This document shows positions 44,210-56,041 of a DNA stretch of 64,000 bases, piece after piece; the first letter of the stretch is position 1; each line of letters begins with the position of its first letter. The DNA lies in NCBI GenBank assembly GCA_027946555.1, contig JAPEVC010000080.1:1-64000 (forward strand). The letters run 5' to 3'. A program made the position numbers and the translations under genes. The notes under the pieces were generated by a model. That model saw only the letters and a program-made list of their open reading frames with translations, made no database searches and had not been told where the DNA came from. The stretch comes from Gnomoniopsis sp. IMI 355080. Taxonomy: Eukaryota; Ascomycota; Sordariomycetes; Diaporthales; Gnomoniaceae.

Positions 44210-45797
44210 ATGCGTCGCGCGACTTTCCGCGCAAGCCGTATCAAGCCTTTGGGTTGGGCCTACGCGACAAGACTTGCACACGCGCATCGTCAAAACCTGC
44301 TGCGCCCATGTGCGCTTCAAGTCCCCATCTCTGGACAGCGGAGATCTCTTCAATCAAGCCCTAGTCCTAACAATCTGGATCAGCCAACTCAGAATGGTCA
44401 GGTCTCCGAGAATAACCCAACGGATCAGTCAATCAAAGAGAGTAGCCAAAGCACCGAACTCAATTCTAGCCACGAAGCCAGCTTGATAAAGCCAGTGAAG
44501 GATCAGAATTGGGTGTGGAAGTATACTGGAGGTCGTATTGAACCCATCAATGTCAAAGCTCTTAAGGGAACCGAAGAGTACGTCAGTCATGTTTCCGGAA
44601 CCAAGCTTCTATGCAGCTGGACCATGGCACCAGGCGACGAACGCGCCATATGGGTACCTGGTAAGGCTTCTTTCCCTCATGAACGCTCTTACGAGCCGTA
44701 TTATGGCCTACAAGACTGACAGCGCGCAATACTGTACAGGCGATGCCCCAAGAGTAAGAGACATCAAACTTCCTGTGGACTTAAAGCCTGAGGTGGTCTG
44801 CGATCAATCCAACAGTGACTGGACTTTGGGAAGTCCACGGATATCGTTCGAGCCCTTCTTTGCAAGCCTAGCATCTATGAATCCACTCGCAAACTTTGAT
44901 GATACCGATGTAATAGCTCGGTCGGGGACCCTGTATCTATTACTAGGCGTCGTGCGCGGCAATCTCAGACAGCTCGGGGTGTCCAACACTACTGCGTTCC
45001 ATATGAAACTGGTCAAGAACACCCTCATCATAAAAAGGATGCATTACCCAAACACACATGGGCACACCCTGGGCAGGGGCATGACGCCGACATTGACCGG
45101 CGGCTTCACGAACAAGATCACGGAAATGAAGGCCGTGGATGACAATATGCCGCCTGAGCACTGTCATGCTGTGCGATATAACCTGGCGCATCTTTCATGT
45201 GTTGTTGTTGCGCCAGTTGACGCTGCGACCGGGAACGCCGCGTTACGCCCGCTTGACGTCCCAAGCAAGTCTCTCGAACGTCCATACACATCAGAGTCTG
45301 TCAGCGTCAAGATGGGCGGTCGCGGCGTACCCCCAGGTGCCGTGACAAAGCTTATGACAGGACTCATAGCCTCTGAAGAAAGCGGACGTCGCGTGAACCA
45401 CAAGGGACAATTGAAAATCAAAACCGCCGTCCAGGCAAAAATCTGGTTTGAACGACCAAGGACTATCTTGCAAGGTCATTTGGAACCTGCACCACCAGGT
45501 GCACCTGAAGACACTGCTCGACTATCCAGAGTCAGCGCTCGTGAAGCAACTCCCATATTGGATCAGATGGAAGATGCGTGCCAACTGGAGTTACGGAAGT
45601 TGGTGACTTTATTGGACCGCCTCCGAAACATTGCGAGGAGGGCCGGCGGGTCATGTATCCTTACCTGTCTGCCCCCACAAAAGGGTGACTCTGATGGCGA
45701 GAAAGTCCCCGCCAAATTCGAAGTCTACAAGTGCGGTTCCGGGGTCGAGCCACTCGTCTTGGACTGGCACATCGAGCGTTTTTGGTCGAAAAAATAG
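44210..45797 (+). CDS. Conserved fungal protein, probably mitochondrial, function unknown
   Basis: The model is join(44210..44660,44740..45797), 502 aa, 79-nt intron, in phase. The N-terminus (MRRATFRASRIKPLGWAY) is Arg-rich, amphipathic and free of acidic residues, as in mitochondrial presequences. Residues ~30-100 are polar and probably disordered. The body contains KLLCSWTMAPGDERAIWVPG, ISFEPFFASLASMNP, a segment ending in HMKLVKNTLIIKRM, and HAVRYNLAHLSCVVVAPVDA. These recall a widespread fungal family that databases often mislabel geranylgeranyl pyrophosphate synthetase. No DDxxD motif is present, so prenyl-synthase activity is not supported. The family match is from memory and tentative. 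Confidence 0.65.
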
Positions 45798-47829
45798 GAC
45801 TGGCATCACCAGGATTCTATTTCTGTAAGACGCACACCTTTCCCGGAAGATGAGCGCCTTGCTACGTGACAGCAATCTGAGAACGTGTTCATGTTTATAT
45901 TGCCAGAAGCCATGTATGGGCACCTTTGCGGGGTGATGGAATTGCAGCTTGTGCACTCTGTTGGCCTCACTCATCAGGCCGTTGTCACTTTCAGGATGAT
46001 GATCTGCCAACAGCGGCTCCAAACAGACGCAATACGTGCGTCTCCATTGTTTCTCGGTGCGAGACTTGGTCCGAGGGAATGACGAGCCGTGGCCAATTTC
46101 TCGACACCGATTTCGCGCGAAGCCCGTCCGAATGAGCACGCCTGAGTTCATCCTCTCACGAAAAACTCATCTAACCTTTCCCATGAGCTTAATGCGACTG
46201 AGCAAAGGCTCCCTTACCTAAAGAAGGGAAAGCTCAGGGAGTTTCAGTCCGCCTAGTCAGTTCTTTTGTCGACGGCGAATGAATTCTCTGCTTATTCTGG
46301 ATGGCAGTGATACAGGTGATTTCTATTCGTGGACTAAACACGGACGGCCTGCAGCCAGGCTCGTCCGTGCAAATTACGACAAGCAATACGACGTCTTGTC
46401 GCTTCGTCCGTTGAGTAGCTGTGAAGTGATCAACACTGTACTCCTTGTTCCCGAATTTCCACGCCCTCCTTCCATAAGCGTGACGAGGTCCAGTTGCTAT
46501 CTATTCACTCGGTTGGCGAACCTCGTTTTGCGCGGCGCTGTTCCAGTTTCATCTTCGTCCAGTGCTCCAGCAAATCGGCATCGCCTCTGGGAGATTTTGG
46601 AGTCCATCAGGTCCCTCGAGGCCTTGAATGGTGATGTAGGATAGGGAATTAGGAGATATATACTTAAAGCCTAACTGACAGGCATGCCATATATTAATAA
46701 ATTCGGGCGTCTCTCACCCAGACGAAACGCTTCAATGAAGACTTTCATCTAAACCAGTCTCATGCTTGCTTCAGTCAGCTACATTATTGCGCTCGCTCTC
46801 CCTTCCTTACTCATAAAATCCGAGTCAACATAACTGCAACTATAATCTCCTTTTTCGCGACTGTCCTGATCGCCCTCCACGTCACCAACGCCTATGTGAC
46901 CGGCTTCACCGCGCCTACTAGCATACTCACAGGCATTTCTTTTAACGCCAGGCTTAGCACCACAATCTATTCACAGAGCTGGAACGACCTTGGTATTGTC
47001 TGGGGCATCATGACTCTTGCGAACGACTGCGACACATGTACTACACTCAATGGGGACGAGGGCTTATCATGTCCATATATATATATTCTTACGAAGGCTG
47101 TCATAATGGCAGAAGGGAGGTCGGTTGTGAAGTATTCCTTGAAAGTAGTATTGCCTAGAGTTATTGGTGTATGTGCTTTCTTCAGAGAATCAGTGTTGGG
47201 CACATTGATTCCGGAGGAGGTCGATGGTGACGGTGTGGTTAGGCTCCTGGTGTGACCGGGTTCAGTTATTACAGCTCAAATATTATGGTCACTTAAGAGC
47301 ATGTAGAGCTCGGTTGAACACTTTAGAGAAACAGCAGGCTGCACAGATATTTTTGGCTTGCGAAACGAGTGATGCTGCTTAGCGGCTTGACGAAGGGCAA
47401 GGGGCCGGCATCAGAGCAGAACCTAGCCTCAGTCATGGGCGCCTTCAAGATGCGAAGAATCAAAGACAGATACAGCCGCAGGGTCTATAAGTGGAACTTT
47501 CGGAAGTATTGACCCCGGGGGTCCTCGGGTCTCCAATCGATGACCTCGAGAATTACACCGACCACACGCATGGAAAGCAAGATTGCTAATGTCTTAGTTG
47601 AGTTCAGTGGAAAGTCTCACTGTATCGGAGATCCCAAAACAACTTCGAGTGAACTAGCGGACGCCACTGGGGATTTCATTTTGTATATGCTATTCTGCCT
47701 CCTGTCTCTGCCCTGTGTTATTGCGAAGCTGTTATTCACTCGCTGATCTCTCCCTGTAGTATGTAATCAACGTGATTCGTAATTGTTTCCGCGCACTGTG
47801 AATGTTCCATAAAAACGATGAGCAGGGCC
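45798..47829. other. 2.0-kb region without a supported gene
   Basis: An open frame at about 46840-47255 has a hydrophobic start and reads GISFNARLSTTIYSQSWND, but lacks a convincing start or splice structure. Nothing else stands out. Confidence 0.4.
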
Positions 47830-48690
47830 CTAATTCTCTTCTTGCTCGTATTTCATTGCCTCCATCCAGATAATCCCCTTACCGTCCAACCTCTCTATAG
47901 TAATATTTCGTACCCCTTCAAAGCCTTCGCTCACATACAGTGGATACCCAGCAGGCGTTCCTATTAGCGTGAGAGGCACCCGATGTTTGAGATGTTCTGG
48001 GCCGTGGTTTATCTCCGCAAGTGTCTCCTTGCCCCAGTGAATGTGTCTAGCGGCGAAGCCATTGCCGTCCCAGTCTGGATGCGTGGCCAGCAGAGCAAGC
48101 ACAAGCTGCTGGCCGTACGGCTTTAAAAGATATTTATCTCCCGCCTCTTTCATCACTTCCTCGACTTGCCGAGCGCGGGTGATGTTCATGTCGAGGTGCG
48201 CTTTGCAGTCAAAACCCTCGACGGCTGGTTGCACGTTGTATGCGGTCCTTGAGGGCATTATCACCCCAAGCCCTGCTAGTGAAGTCGACAAGAGAGACTT
48301 GTCGCTGGCTTGGCGTAGGTAATTGAAGTCCCAAATTGAGATTGAGACGACTTTTTCTTTTCTATACGATAGCTGGTCGGGCACCGTGATCACTTTGAAA
48401 CCTCCAGGCGCCATTTCGGAGTTGTTGAGGTAAGTTTGATTGAACATCTCGCGCAGGCAATTCCAAGTGTAGTCAGGATAGATGTCTGCAAATTGTCTCA
48501 CATAACCCCATGATGGCGCTCTACTGAAAGCATCCAGAAAGACCGTGGTGATATCGTCGAGGTCGTCGAGAGTCGCGTTGCGGAAGGTGAACGGAATTGC
48601 GCCAGATATGGGCACTTGCTGCGGCGAAGTAACTGCAGAGGAGATGAAGATAGAAAGAGACAGCGTTATCAAAGGATACAGACTCCTCAT
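47830..48690 (-). CDS. Secreted GNAT-fold acetyltransferase-like protein
   Basis: Intron-less, 286 aa. The first ~22 residues (containing LYPLITLSLSIFISSAVTS) are a plausible signal peptide, unusual for an acyl-CoA-dependent enzyme. The GNAT domain starts at IPFTFRNATLDDLDDITTVF. The cofactor-binding beta4-alpha3 region is LALLATHPDWDGNGFAAR, where the Q/R-x2-G-x-G/A signature is represented by DGNGFA. The C-terminal strands include VPLTLIGTPAGYPLYVSEGF, the typical substrate-side GNAT ending. Several NxT/NxS sites occur. It could act in the secretory pathway or be a secreted effector-like protein; the substrate is unknown. Confidence 0.7.
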   Translation of the reverse strand: MRSLYPLITLSLSIFISSAVTSPQQVPISGAIPFTFRNATLDDLDDITTVFLDAFSRAPSWGYVRQFADIYPDYTWNCLREMFNQTYLNNSEMAPGGFKVITVPDQLSYRKEKVVSISIWDFNYLRQASDKSLLSTSLAGLGVIMPSRTAYNVQPAVEGFDCKAHLDMNITRARQVEEVMKEAGDKYLLKPYGQQLVLALLATHPDWDGNGFAARHIHWGKETLAEINHGPEHLKHRVPLTLIGTPAGYPLYVSEGFEGVRNITIERLDGKGIIWMEAMKYEQEEN

Positions 48691-50488
48691 CTTTTATCAG
48701 GTCCGTCGACACTCGGTCAAAGTGAATTCAAGTGTACGAAACAATGGCGGGAACTGGCTGAAATTTTTTGTCTACTTAACTGTAGTCCGGTTACCCGGGA
48801 AGACCAAAACACGAGCGTGATGTTGGGAGCTCCAGTATGCAGGTGCCCATTTGGCTCGGCGGCATAATAATGGCCCCGTCTTACTTCAATCCAGGTTATT
48901 CATCAAATCTGAACACTTCACTCTAGGCCTGAGCTTCCACGATTTGTTTCTTACTTCCTGTTACTGATAAGCATTTACCCACCCAGTTCACGCAGAATCA
49001 ACTCCGAGTCGCTTTCACCCGCAAGCGACTTATCTTCGAGCGGTGTGGTTTGTTACCTCAAGATCGGACAATTATCACAAGAATGTGATCAGGTCTCTGG
49101 AGGAGCACTCTTGCATGTTTGTCTGGTCTAGTCTCGTCCTCTCGAATTTCGAAAACTTTGCGTTATTATCTTCATGACGGACTTCACTTGCTACCTTATA
49201 TTCTGACGATTTTTACCCCCCCCCCAATATTTGATGCATTCTTTTTCTACTTTTTCAAGCAACAGATAGTCCTAGGACGGCTCATATCTATAATATCGTA
49301 CGTTGAACATAATTTCTTAAAAGACATCTCGTGGCTTCGCAGAGTGTTGTGTGATACTTGCCTGGGCACCTAAACCCCCGCAACGCGAATAATAACAATC
49401 AGTATGCTACCACACCCATTGTATCAAGGTACCAAGTCTTCGAAACGTGAATTTTTACATTAGAGACTGGTAACGACAGTCTGCTATGCCAAATATCATG
49501 TCTTGCGCATCATTCTTGAGAGATAACGTGCTTAGATACTTGCATGATACCTGCCTAGGTAGATAGAGTCTGATCGGTGTTCGAAGGTAGTCGGAAAGCC
49601 GATGGAGCGTAGCCTGAAAAGTACTTAGAAAGACCGTTGAGTGCTGTTTCCGCACGTCGGTCACTGACAGACAACAATAAATGACAACCAAATCACTCAC
49701 CACCAACTCTGACTATGAGGTCGTGACCGTCCATTCTGTTCCCAGATGCCTTGGCAAGTCCAATGGGTCGCCACCCTTTCAAAGTTGACTAATTAGCTCA
49801 TCTTTGATACCTAAGTATTCTAGTGATATGAGGCTGATAGTGATCGACAATCCTCCCGAGACTGGGCGTCGGATATCTGTGGCACTCAGTGCGAGATACC
49901 GATGTCTTAGGAACATTATCACAATCAACAAGACTTTTGTGCAGAAGACATTCTAGTATGTGATTCGCTTAATAGTCCTGAGCCTCGAGTAGATCTCTTC
50001 CCTTCGAAGTCCAATATTGTTTCGGGAGGCTAGCTGATCTGCGTAGAGTCAGAGTTACACACATAGCAGACATTTGGGTCCATTCATGAAAGACTGGAAT
50101 TTCAGAAACAAATGACCACTTTTAACATCATGAGGCTTTACTTGACGGCTTCAATGGTGAAAAGCCAACACCGCCGAGAAGAGAATCCATCCAACGGCAT
50201 GGCTGATGTTGCCGTCTAGAGCATTGGACTCCGAAGTAGGTCCATAGCTACGGCGCTGCTGAAGCCGCTCGTGAAGACTTCATGACATTGACCCGAAATG
50301 GATGCAAAGCCTACCTATAAGTCAACTCACATAAATAGGAGCATGGTCACCAACAATGACCGAGTTCAATTCCTTCTCAGCATCCTCAATCACTTCTGTC
50401 ACATCACGTCCTTGACTTGAATCACTCCAACGACTGAGACTCAAAACGATACTTTACACTCTCTACCAACTTTCAACTATCTTTCAAG
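48691..50488. other. 1.8-kb gene-poor region, hydrophobin promoter
   Basis: No gene supported. Contains a near-match to the CCTAGGTA motif at about 49554. The proximal part is the hydrophobin 5' region. Confidence 0.5.
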
Positions 50489-51697
50489 ATGCAGTATAAG
50501 CTTGTCCTCGCTCTTTTTGCCGCAACGGCCATTGCTGGGTACATTCCCGCTACGCCCCCAAGCCCGCCTGCTTCTTCGGGTTCGATCACGTCCGGAGGCA
50601 ACGGCGGAAATGGTTATGGGGGCTCCGGTACAGGAGGTAACGGCGGAAGCCAGGGAGGTAACGGCTACGGCGGCTCGGGTCAGGGCGGCAATGGTGGCAA
50701 CCAAGGAGGAGATGGCCAAGGAGGTGCTGGCCAAGGCGGTTCGGGTAGTAGCCAAGGAGGCAATGGCTACGGAGGATCAGGCCAGGGTGGATCTAGTGGC
50801 AGCCAAGGAGGAAACGGATATGGAGGCTCAGGCCAGGGAGGGTCTAGCAATGGCCAAGGTGGCTCGACTGGGTACGGTGGCTCAGGCCAGGGAGGCTCTA
50901 GCTCTGGCTCTTCCTCAGGTTCAGGCTCAGGATCTGGATCTGGCAGTTATGGTGCTGGTCAGGGTGGGTCTAGCAATGGTCAAGGAGGTTCAACTGGCTA
51001 TGGAGGCTCTGGTCAAGGAGGCCAGGGCGGTTCTGGAGGCCAGGGAAGTTCTGGAGGCCAAGGAGGAGGCTCAGGTTCCAGCGGGTATGGCACATCTACC
51101 GGAAGTGGTAGTGGCTACCCTGGACGTGAAGTTCAAGGCGGCTCTACCAGCCAAGGCGGAGGCTCTACCCAGGGAAATGGTCCCAACCAAGGCACTGGAG
51201 GTTCTTACGGTTCGACGACTGTAGACCAGGCAAACGGTCAGTGTGGCACCAAGGGCCTGTACTGCTGCAACCAGGCATCGCAGTCTGGTAATACTGGCGG
51301 GGGAATCACCAGTGGAGTCACTGCTCTTATGAGTGGTCTCCTAGGCAGCGCTTCTGGCAACAGCGCTTCTGCTGGCAACGGCGCTCCTATGTCTGCGTGC
51401 TCGACTTTGGATCTTGGCCGTGGTAAGTGAAGCTCTTGAGTCCTGAGTCAATATGGCCGCTGACAAACACTTCAATAGTTGGTGGGGATCTCCTCAACAA
51501 CCAATGCGAGCAGACCGCGGCTTGTTGCGATTCATCGAATGAGCAGGTAACTCAGGTAAGAGAGACCCAGTCAATCTCCGTTGGCTTCAGCAACCCAATA
51601 CAATGCATCAGAGTACCCGCTAACACTTCCACAGAATGGACTCATCAACTTCTCGGATGGGTGCCACGCTTACGCCGGCAACCAAGGCCAGAACTAG
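50489..51697 (+). CDS. Class I-type hydrophobin with long Gly-rich N-terminal repeat domain
   Basis: Secreted amphipathic protein that self-assembles on hyphal or spore surfaces. The model is join(50489..51422,51479..51555,51635..51697), 357 aa, introns 56 and 79 nt. Signal peptide at residues 1-17. Residues ~31-249 are Gly/Ser/Gln-rich imperfect repeats with units such as QGGNGYGGSGQGGSS. The hydrophobin core has eight Cys at about 252, 259, 260, 303, 320, 326, 327 and 346. The spacing is C-x6-CC-x42-C-x16-C-x5-CC-x18-C. This fits class I except for a slightly long third loop. The last Cys and end (NGLINFSDGCHAYAGNQ) come from the small third exon. A hydrophobin with so long a Gly-rich leader is unusual. 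Confidence 0.92.
50579..51235 (+). repeat. Gly/Ser/Gln-rich coding repeat of the hydrophobin
   Basis: Imperfect repeats of about 10-20 codons encoding GGNGYGGSGQGG-like units. Tyr recurs in most units. Lys and Arg are nearly absent, so processing at dibasic sites is not expected. Confidence 0.85.
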
Positions 51698-52228
51698 ATG
51701 GTATTCAGCATTGAGGTCACAAAGAATGAACATCGATTGTGAGACATGGAGGCACTTCAACATGGGATTCGTTTCGACAACAATATCATTATTTCAAAGT
51801 GTTCACAGTTCGGTATATACAATTCCTAATCGATATAGACTTTTTCATCTCGCCCATGTTATCCGTGATACATTTGGTTGACGTGCCACGATACAAATGT
51901 TGTCAGCGTGAGGGTGTGAGTGGTAGGTGGACCCATGTGCTTAATATGTTGAGGCGGTCTACGATTGATAGATGTTAAAGAGCTAGGCTAGATCTTGATA
52001 CGATCTTAGTGCGTTGATGACATGTGAAAGCACTCTGTAAATTCTGATATGGGATTGACCGAAAACTTTAAGCCATTGCACCTGAATGTCCAACAGCCTG
52101 GGACTACGGTAGGCATAGTATGGCAACCTCCCGGCGTTACAGGTCATTGAAGAGTTCTCGCACTCATCCAAGAGGGCCGTCAGCCCGGGAGAATGAATAT
52201 AGCACGCCTGGACTTCCATCTCCTGGTC
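51698..52228. other. Intergenic between convergent hydrophobin and UstYa-family gene
   Basis: 3' flanks. No gene seen. Confidence 0.5.
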
Positions 52229-53090
52229 TTAAATCCAGACCTGATCATCTACCCTATTCTGATCCAGATACTCAAAAATCTGCCCATAGTCCTTACACAC
52301 GTGCTTTGCATCCCATCCGTCGCTTCCAATAATGCCGTTTGGAAACGTTGTATGCTGTCCCTCGAGTGCGGTGTCTCCACAGCACATGATGCTTTGCCGG
52401 AGGTACTCGAAACAATGAGGCAGATGTCCTTTCATCTGTTCCTCGATGGACTGCCCTGAGGTCAGGCTCGAATAGACTTCCAGGATATTGTAGAGGCAGT
52501 GGAGTTGATGTGTGACCGATGTTGTGAAGACGGTGTCATTATAGCCCTTGACTGGATGGGGAAGATTGTTGTATTCTGAAGGATTGTCCACTTTGAGGTA
52601 GCCCAGTCCCTCTGAGTGATCTGGTCAGCACTGGAGAAGACTACGACAGGAGAGACGCGCACATACTTGGTACTATACTCAGCCATTTCGCCTGGACTGC
52701 TTCTGAAAAGAACTCGGAGCCATTCTCTGGCGCAAACCCCATATCCGGCACAAAAGATTTGATCTGTTGGGAGGCGGTTGGAATGAAGCCCGTAATATCG
52801 CCGCTGCCTTCAAATTGCCCATACTTTTGCTGCAGTGATCGCCTGTCGAGGAGTAGAGCCAGCACCAACAATAGCAAGCCTGTGTTCAGCAAGCCCTGCA
52901 GTAGCACCGACGAGAAGCACTGCCGCCAGCAGCTTGTTCTTGGACGTGGAGCATGGCGGTACTCGTCCCATAACTTCTCCTCTAGGCGGCGAGCCGTCGG
53001 CGACTCGTCTACATCGGTGCTGGAGTCGTACTGTATATCGCCGTGTTCCCCAGTCTCAACTCTAGCATAATGGGTTTGGTTGAGTGACAT
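52229..53090 (-). CDS. UstYa/DUF3328-family protein
   Basis: Member of the UstYa family, whose studied members act as copper-dependent oxidases or related enzymes in cyclisation of fungal ribosomal peptides (ustiloxin, phomopsin) and in other secondary pathways. The model is complement(join(52229..52611,52667..53090)), 268 aa. A cytosolic N-terminus (~60 aa) precedes one membrane span (LLNTGLLLLVLALLL). The lumenal domain carries both HxxHC motifs: HQLHC at about residue 176 and HLPHC at about 204, the latter followed by FEYLRQSIMC. All motif residues are intact. It is convergent with the repeat-bearing hydrophobin gene. No clear peptide-precursor gene with dibasic-flanked repeats was found in the window. 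Confidence 0.9.
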
Positions 53091-54148
53091 GCCTACCAGC
53101 TAGCGCATAAGGATAAAGGGCCCGACCTTGTGTGACGAAGCAGTGACGGAAGTAGGATTGGATCATCCACTGAGACTGGCACGGTCGTAACGCAATGAGA
53201 TATTGCACTTATAGTTCAAACAAGTTACTAGATTGCTGAAAATTGCCAGAGGAATCTTTCATTTTTTTAGAAGTCCCTTGGTAGCAGCACATCGACTTGA
53301 TGTGCTGACCTGAGACGCTGAGCGTTTGGTTTCTCTGCTGGGACCCTTTTGCCAAGGGGCCAGCTTCAGAACCGACGACATGGTATAATAGCCAGGGTGG
53401 CGGATTTGCTAATCTGTACAGATTTCGAGGCGCGTCAGTCCAGACCAACAATACAAGTGAGTAGACGAGGAACCGGGGACAAGCCGCGTAACTGCGGTAG
53501 GCATCAAGTCGGTGTCCATACTGCTGCGTCTAGGTGGTAGACCGGGGAGGTGTTGCAGACGCATGGATGGGTAGTATACTATGATTGTGTACCCCACGGG
53601 CCGTTTAAACGAGGCGGGGGCGGGGCTTTCCGAGACGGGCTGCAGGTGAACGAACTACCACTGAGCACATGGGAGGCTGCAGCCCTATCTACGACCACAC
53701 CAACATGACGAGGCTGTAGGCAAGTTCACCGGAATCAAAACGAAAAAAGGGGGGGGGGGTGGCTGAGTGGATGACATATTGCTAGATCACATTTCTCAAC
53801 AATGCCGATATCAGCCCTACCCATTCACATTGCTTCAACCTATCAGTCACAATCGTCTTATCTCCCAGGGGCGAAAGATAGTTGCCGAATTATTCCATCT
53901 CAGCAGCGACGGCGGCCGCAATTCACCGAAGCTCTCGGGCGTCTCCGATCCGCCTCACTGAACCGTCCAAGTATATAAATCCTGTGGGGCCTTGTCCGTT
54001 TCACGCGAGCCTTTCTTCGACTGGTTTCTTCATGCCCTTACCATCTAATTTGATTAGATCTTGGAAGAAGCTCCTGACTTTGTCAAACATTGTTGACAAT
54101 ATTCTTGCACCTTCTCATCCTTGAAAAAAGAATTCAAGGCAAATCAAC
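53091..54148. other. Intergenic, no gene seen
   Basis: 5' regions of two divergent genes, with an A-then-G homopolymer run near 53743-53759. No coding sequence supported. Confidence 0.5.
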
Positions 54149-55538
54149 ATGTCCTCGATTACAGTCCAACCACTCTCCGTCCCGGAGGGCTCGGGCATCA
54201 GATTTGGTGCTGTTGTCAGCAACGCTGACCTCGAGAACCTCACAGGTAAGATACGATAGAGTACTACACGGTACCGTGGATTATGTTGCATTGGTTGCTA
54301 CAAAGACCATTGATTGCGTGATGTGAAGCGAGACTTATACCCGTAATGCCTTTGCCCAGGCTAAATCGGTAACCTCGTCTGGTGAGTATTCCACAACTGG
54401 TGCGGTCAAGCCGCAAAGACTTGTTCGACATACTAATGGGCATGTAGATGCTGAATCCGAGATCATTCGTGATGCATTGTTCAAGAACCAGGTTCTGGTC
54501 TTCAAGAACCAGAGCCATGTCACCCCCAAAGCCCAATTTGAGCTCACTAGGAGCTTTGATCCTGCGGGCACCTCTTACGGCCATGGCAAGACTATTGATG
54601 CAAAGCGATCCATTTTGCACCCAGACCTGAAGACCATTCGTAAGTGTCCGGTTCATGGATCTGAGCCTTCCCGAAGCCTAGCTAATCAAGCCTGTCCAGC
54701 CCACCAGCCCCAAGTGCAAGTCATTGGTAACGGTTTCGTGCCCGAATACGAAGGTCTGAAGGACTTTCGCCTCCGTCACCCGCACCACAAGACTTTCCAT
54801 GCCACGCGCATCCCGCCCGAGGAGGACCTCGACTTCACGCGCTTCTATCGCTGGCACATTGACGCTGCGCTCTATGGGCTCGCCCCACCCATCGCCACCA
54901 CGCTCCTCGCCGTCAAGGTCCCCGGCGGTCGCCGCCAGATCTGTCGTTATGACGATGGCACGGGCGACGAGCTGGAGGTGCCCCTCGGCACCACGGCCTT
55001 TGCCAGCGGGTATGAGATGTTTGATCAGCTGTCGCCCGAGGACCAGGAATTCGTGCGGACGACGCGGGTTGAGTATGCACCACATCCATACATCTGGATG
55101 AGTGGTGCGAGAGCGAGGTCAACCGGTCTGGGATTGGAGACCGAGGGCAAGGAGATTCCGCTTGATCAGCTGCCGGAAATCGAGGAGGAGAAGATTCAGA
55201 TCCTCCCCATGTGCTGGAAGAACCCGGTAACGGGCAAGCTGGCGCTCCAGGTCCATCCTTCAGCGGTGCGGAAGCTGCATCTGAAGGACGGGACTGTGGT
55301 GGATGACCTGAAGAAGGTCAGGGATACCGTCTACCGCCTGCAGAGACCGGGAATTGCGCCGGGCAAGGTCTACTGCCATGACTGGGAGGAGGGTGATATG
55401 GTGCTTTTCCACAACCGCGGCGTGATCCACAGTGTTGTCGGGGCGTTCGCTGAAGATGAAGTTCGGCTATTCCGCCAGTGTAATATTGCAGCCAGTGAGC
55501 TGCCTGAGGGCCCGGTTGAGGTCGCGCAGGCTGCTTGA
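54149..55538 (+). CDS. xanA: Alpha-ketoglutarate-dependent xanthine dioxygenase, XanA type (TauD family)
   Basis: Non-haem Fe(II) dioxygenase converting xanthine to uric acid with 2-oxoglutarate, an alternative to xanthine dehydrogenase in purine use. The model is join(54149..54245,54448..54639,54700..55538), 375 aa, phases consistent. The 202-nt first intron is longer than usual here and might hide a small exon. Landmarks are NQVLVFKNQSHVTPKAQFEL, the family block DAKRSILHPDLKTIPHQPQV, the iron ligands in FYRWHIDAALYG (HxD) and the distal His in NRGVIHSVVGAF, and the 2-oxoglutarate Arg near VRLFRQCN. ILPMCWKNPVTGKLALQVHP is characteristic of the XanA/Xan1 group. The substrate call rests on recalled similarity. 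Confidence 0.82.
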
Positions 55539-56041
55539 TATTTTGTAGAACTCTTCTCAAATCAAGCCTCTCTAGGTATCTCTGTTCTGCTGTGCACAAC
55601 CCTCTGGCACCTACTATGTAGATGGAAGACTACCTCGGTACTATCCCTGTATGCCTGCGGTAGGGATATACAGGCCCAGGTTCCCATTGCCTAGCCCTGC
55701 TAGCCCTGTAGGCGGTACCTGGGTACATGCAGCAAGGTTGTCCCCACATCATTATCGATAGCAGCGGATGCCGGCCCAATGTAAATAGACAGAAGCACTC
55801 CGACCTTATTGCTTCTCCCCGACGGCCATGACTGCTTGTTAAACAGGTGATTCCCAAGGTTCCAAGGTTGGTTTACCACGACAGTCTTCGAGGACACGTT
55901 CCATCCATCAGCCACGGATGCCTTAAATAGCGTTTGCGAGGAGGCGATTTCCAGAGTCCTCACATCTGCTCTGCTTGGGACAACGACGTCATCTTGTCCG
56001 CTTTTACGTTGAGCCCGCGGCCGGGAGACTCACGTAGCAAG
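55539..56041. other. Intergenic, no gene seen
   Basis: 3' flank of the dioxygenase and 5' region of CHM7. Confidence 0.5.

Noticed and set aside
44210..45797. Geranylgeranyl diphosphate synthase
   Set aside because: Homologues often carry this label, but the sequence has no DDxxD motifs and no isoprenoid-synthase helices.
46840..47255. Possible small secreted protein
   Set aside because: A hydrophobic stretch is present, but no ATG or intron gives a convincing full-length product.
50489..51422. Hydrophobin repeats as a classical UstA-type ribosomal peptide precursor
   Set aside because: Repeats lack Lys-Arg or other dibasic cleavage sites, and the C-terminus is a complete hydrophobin core.
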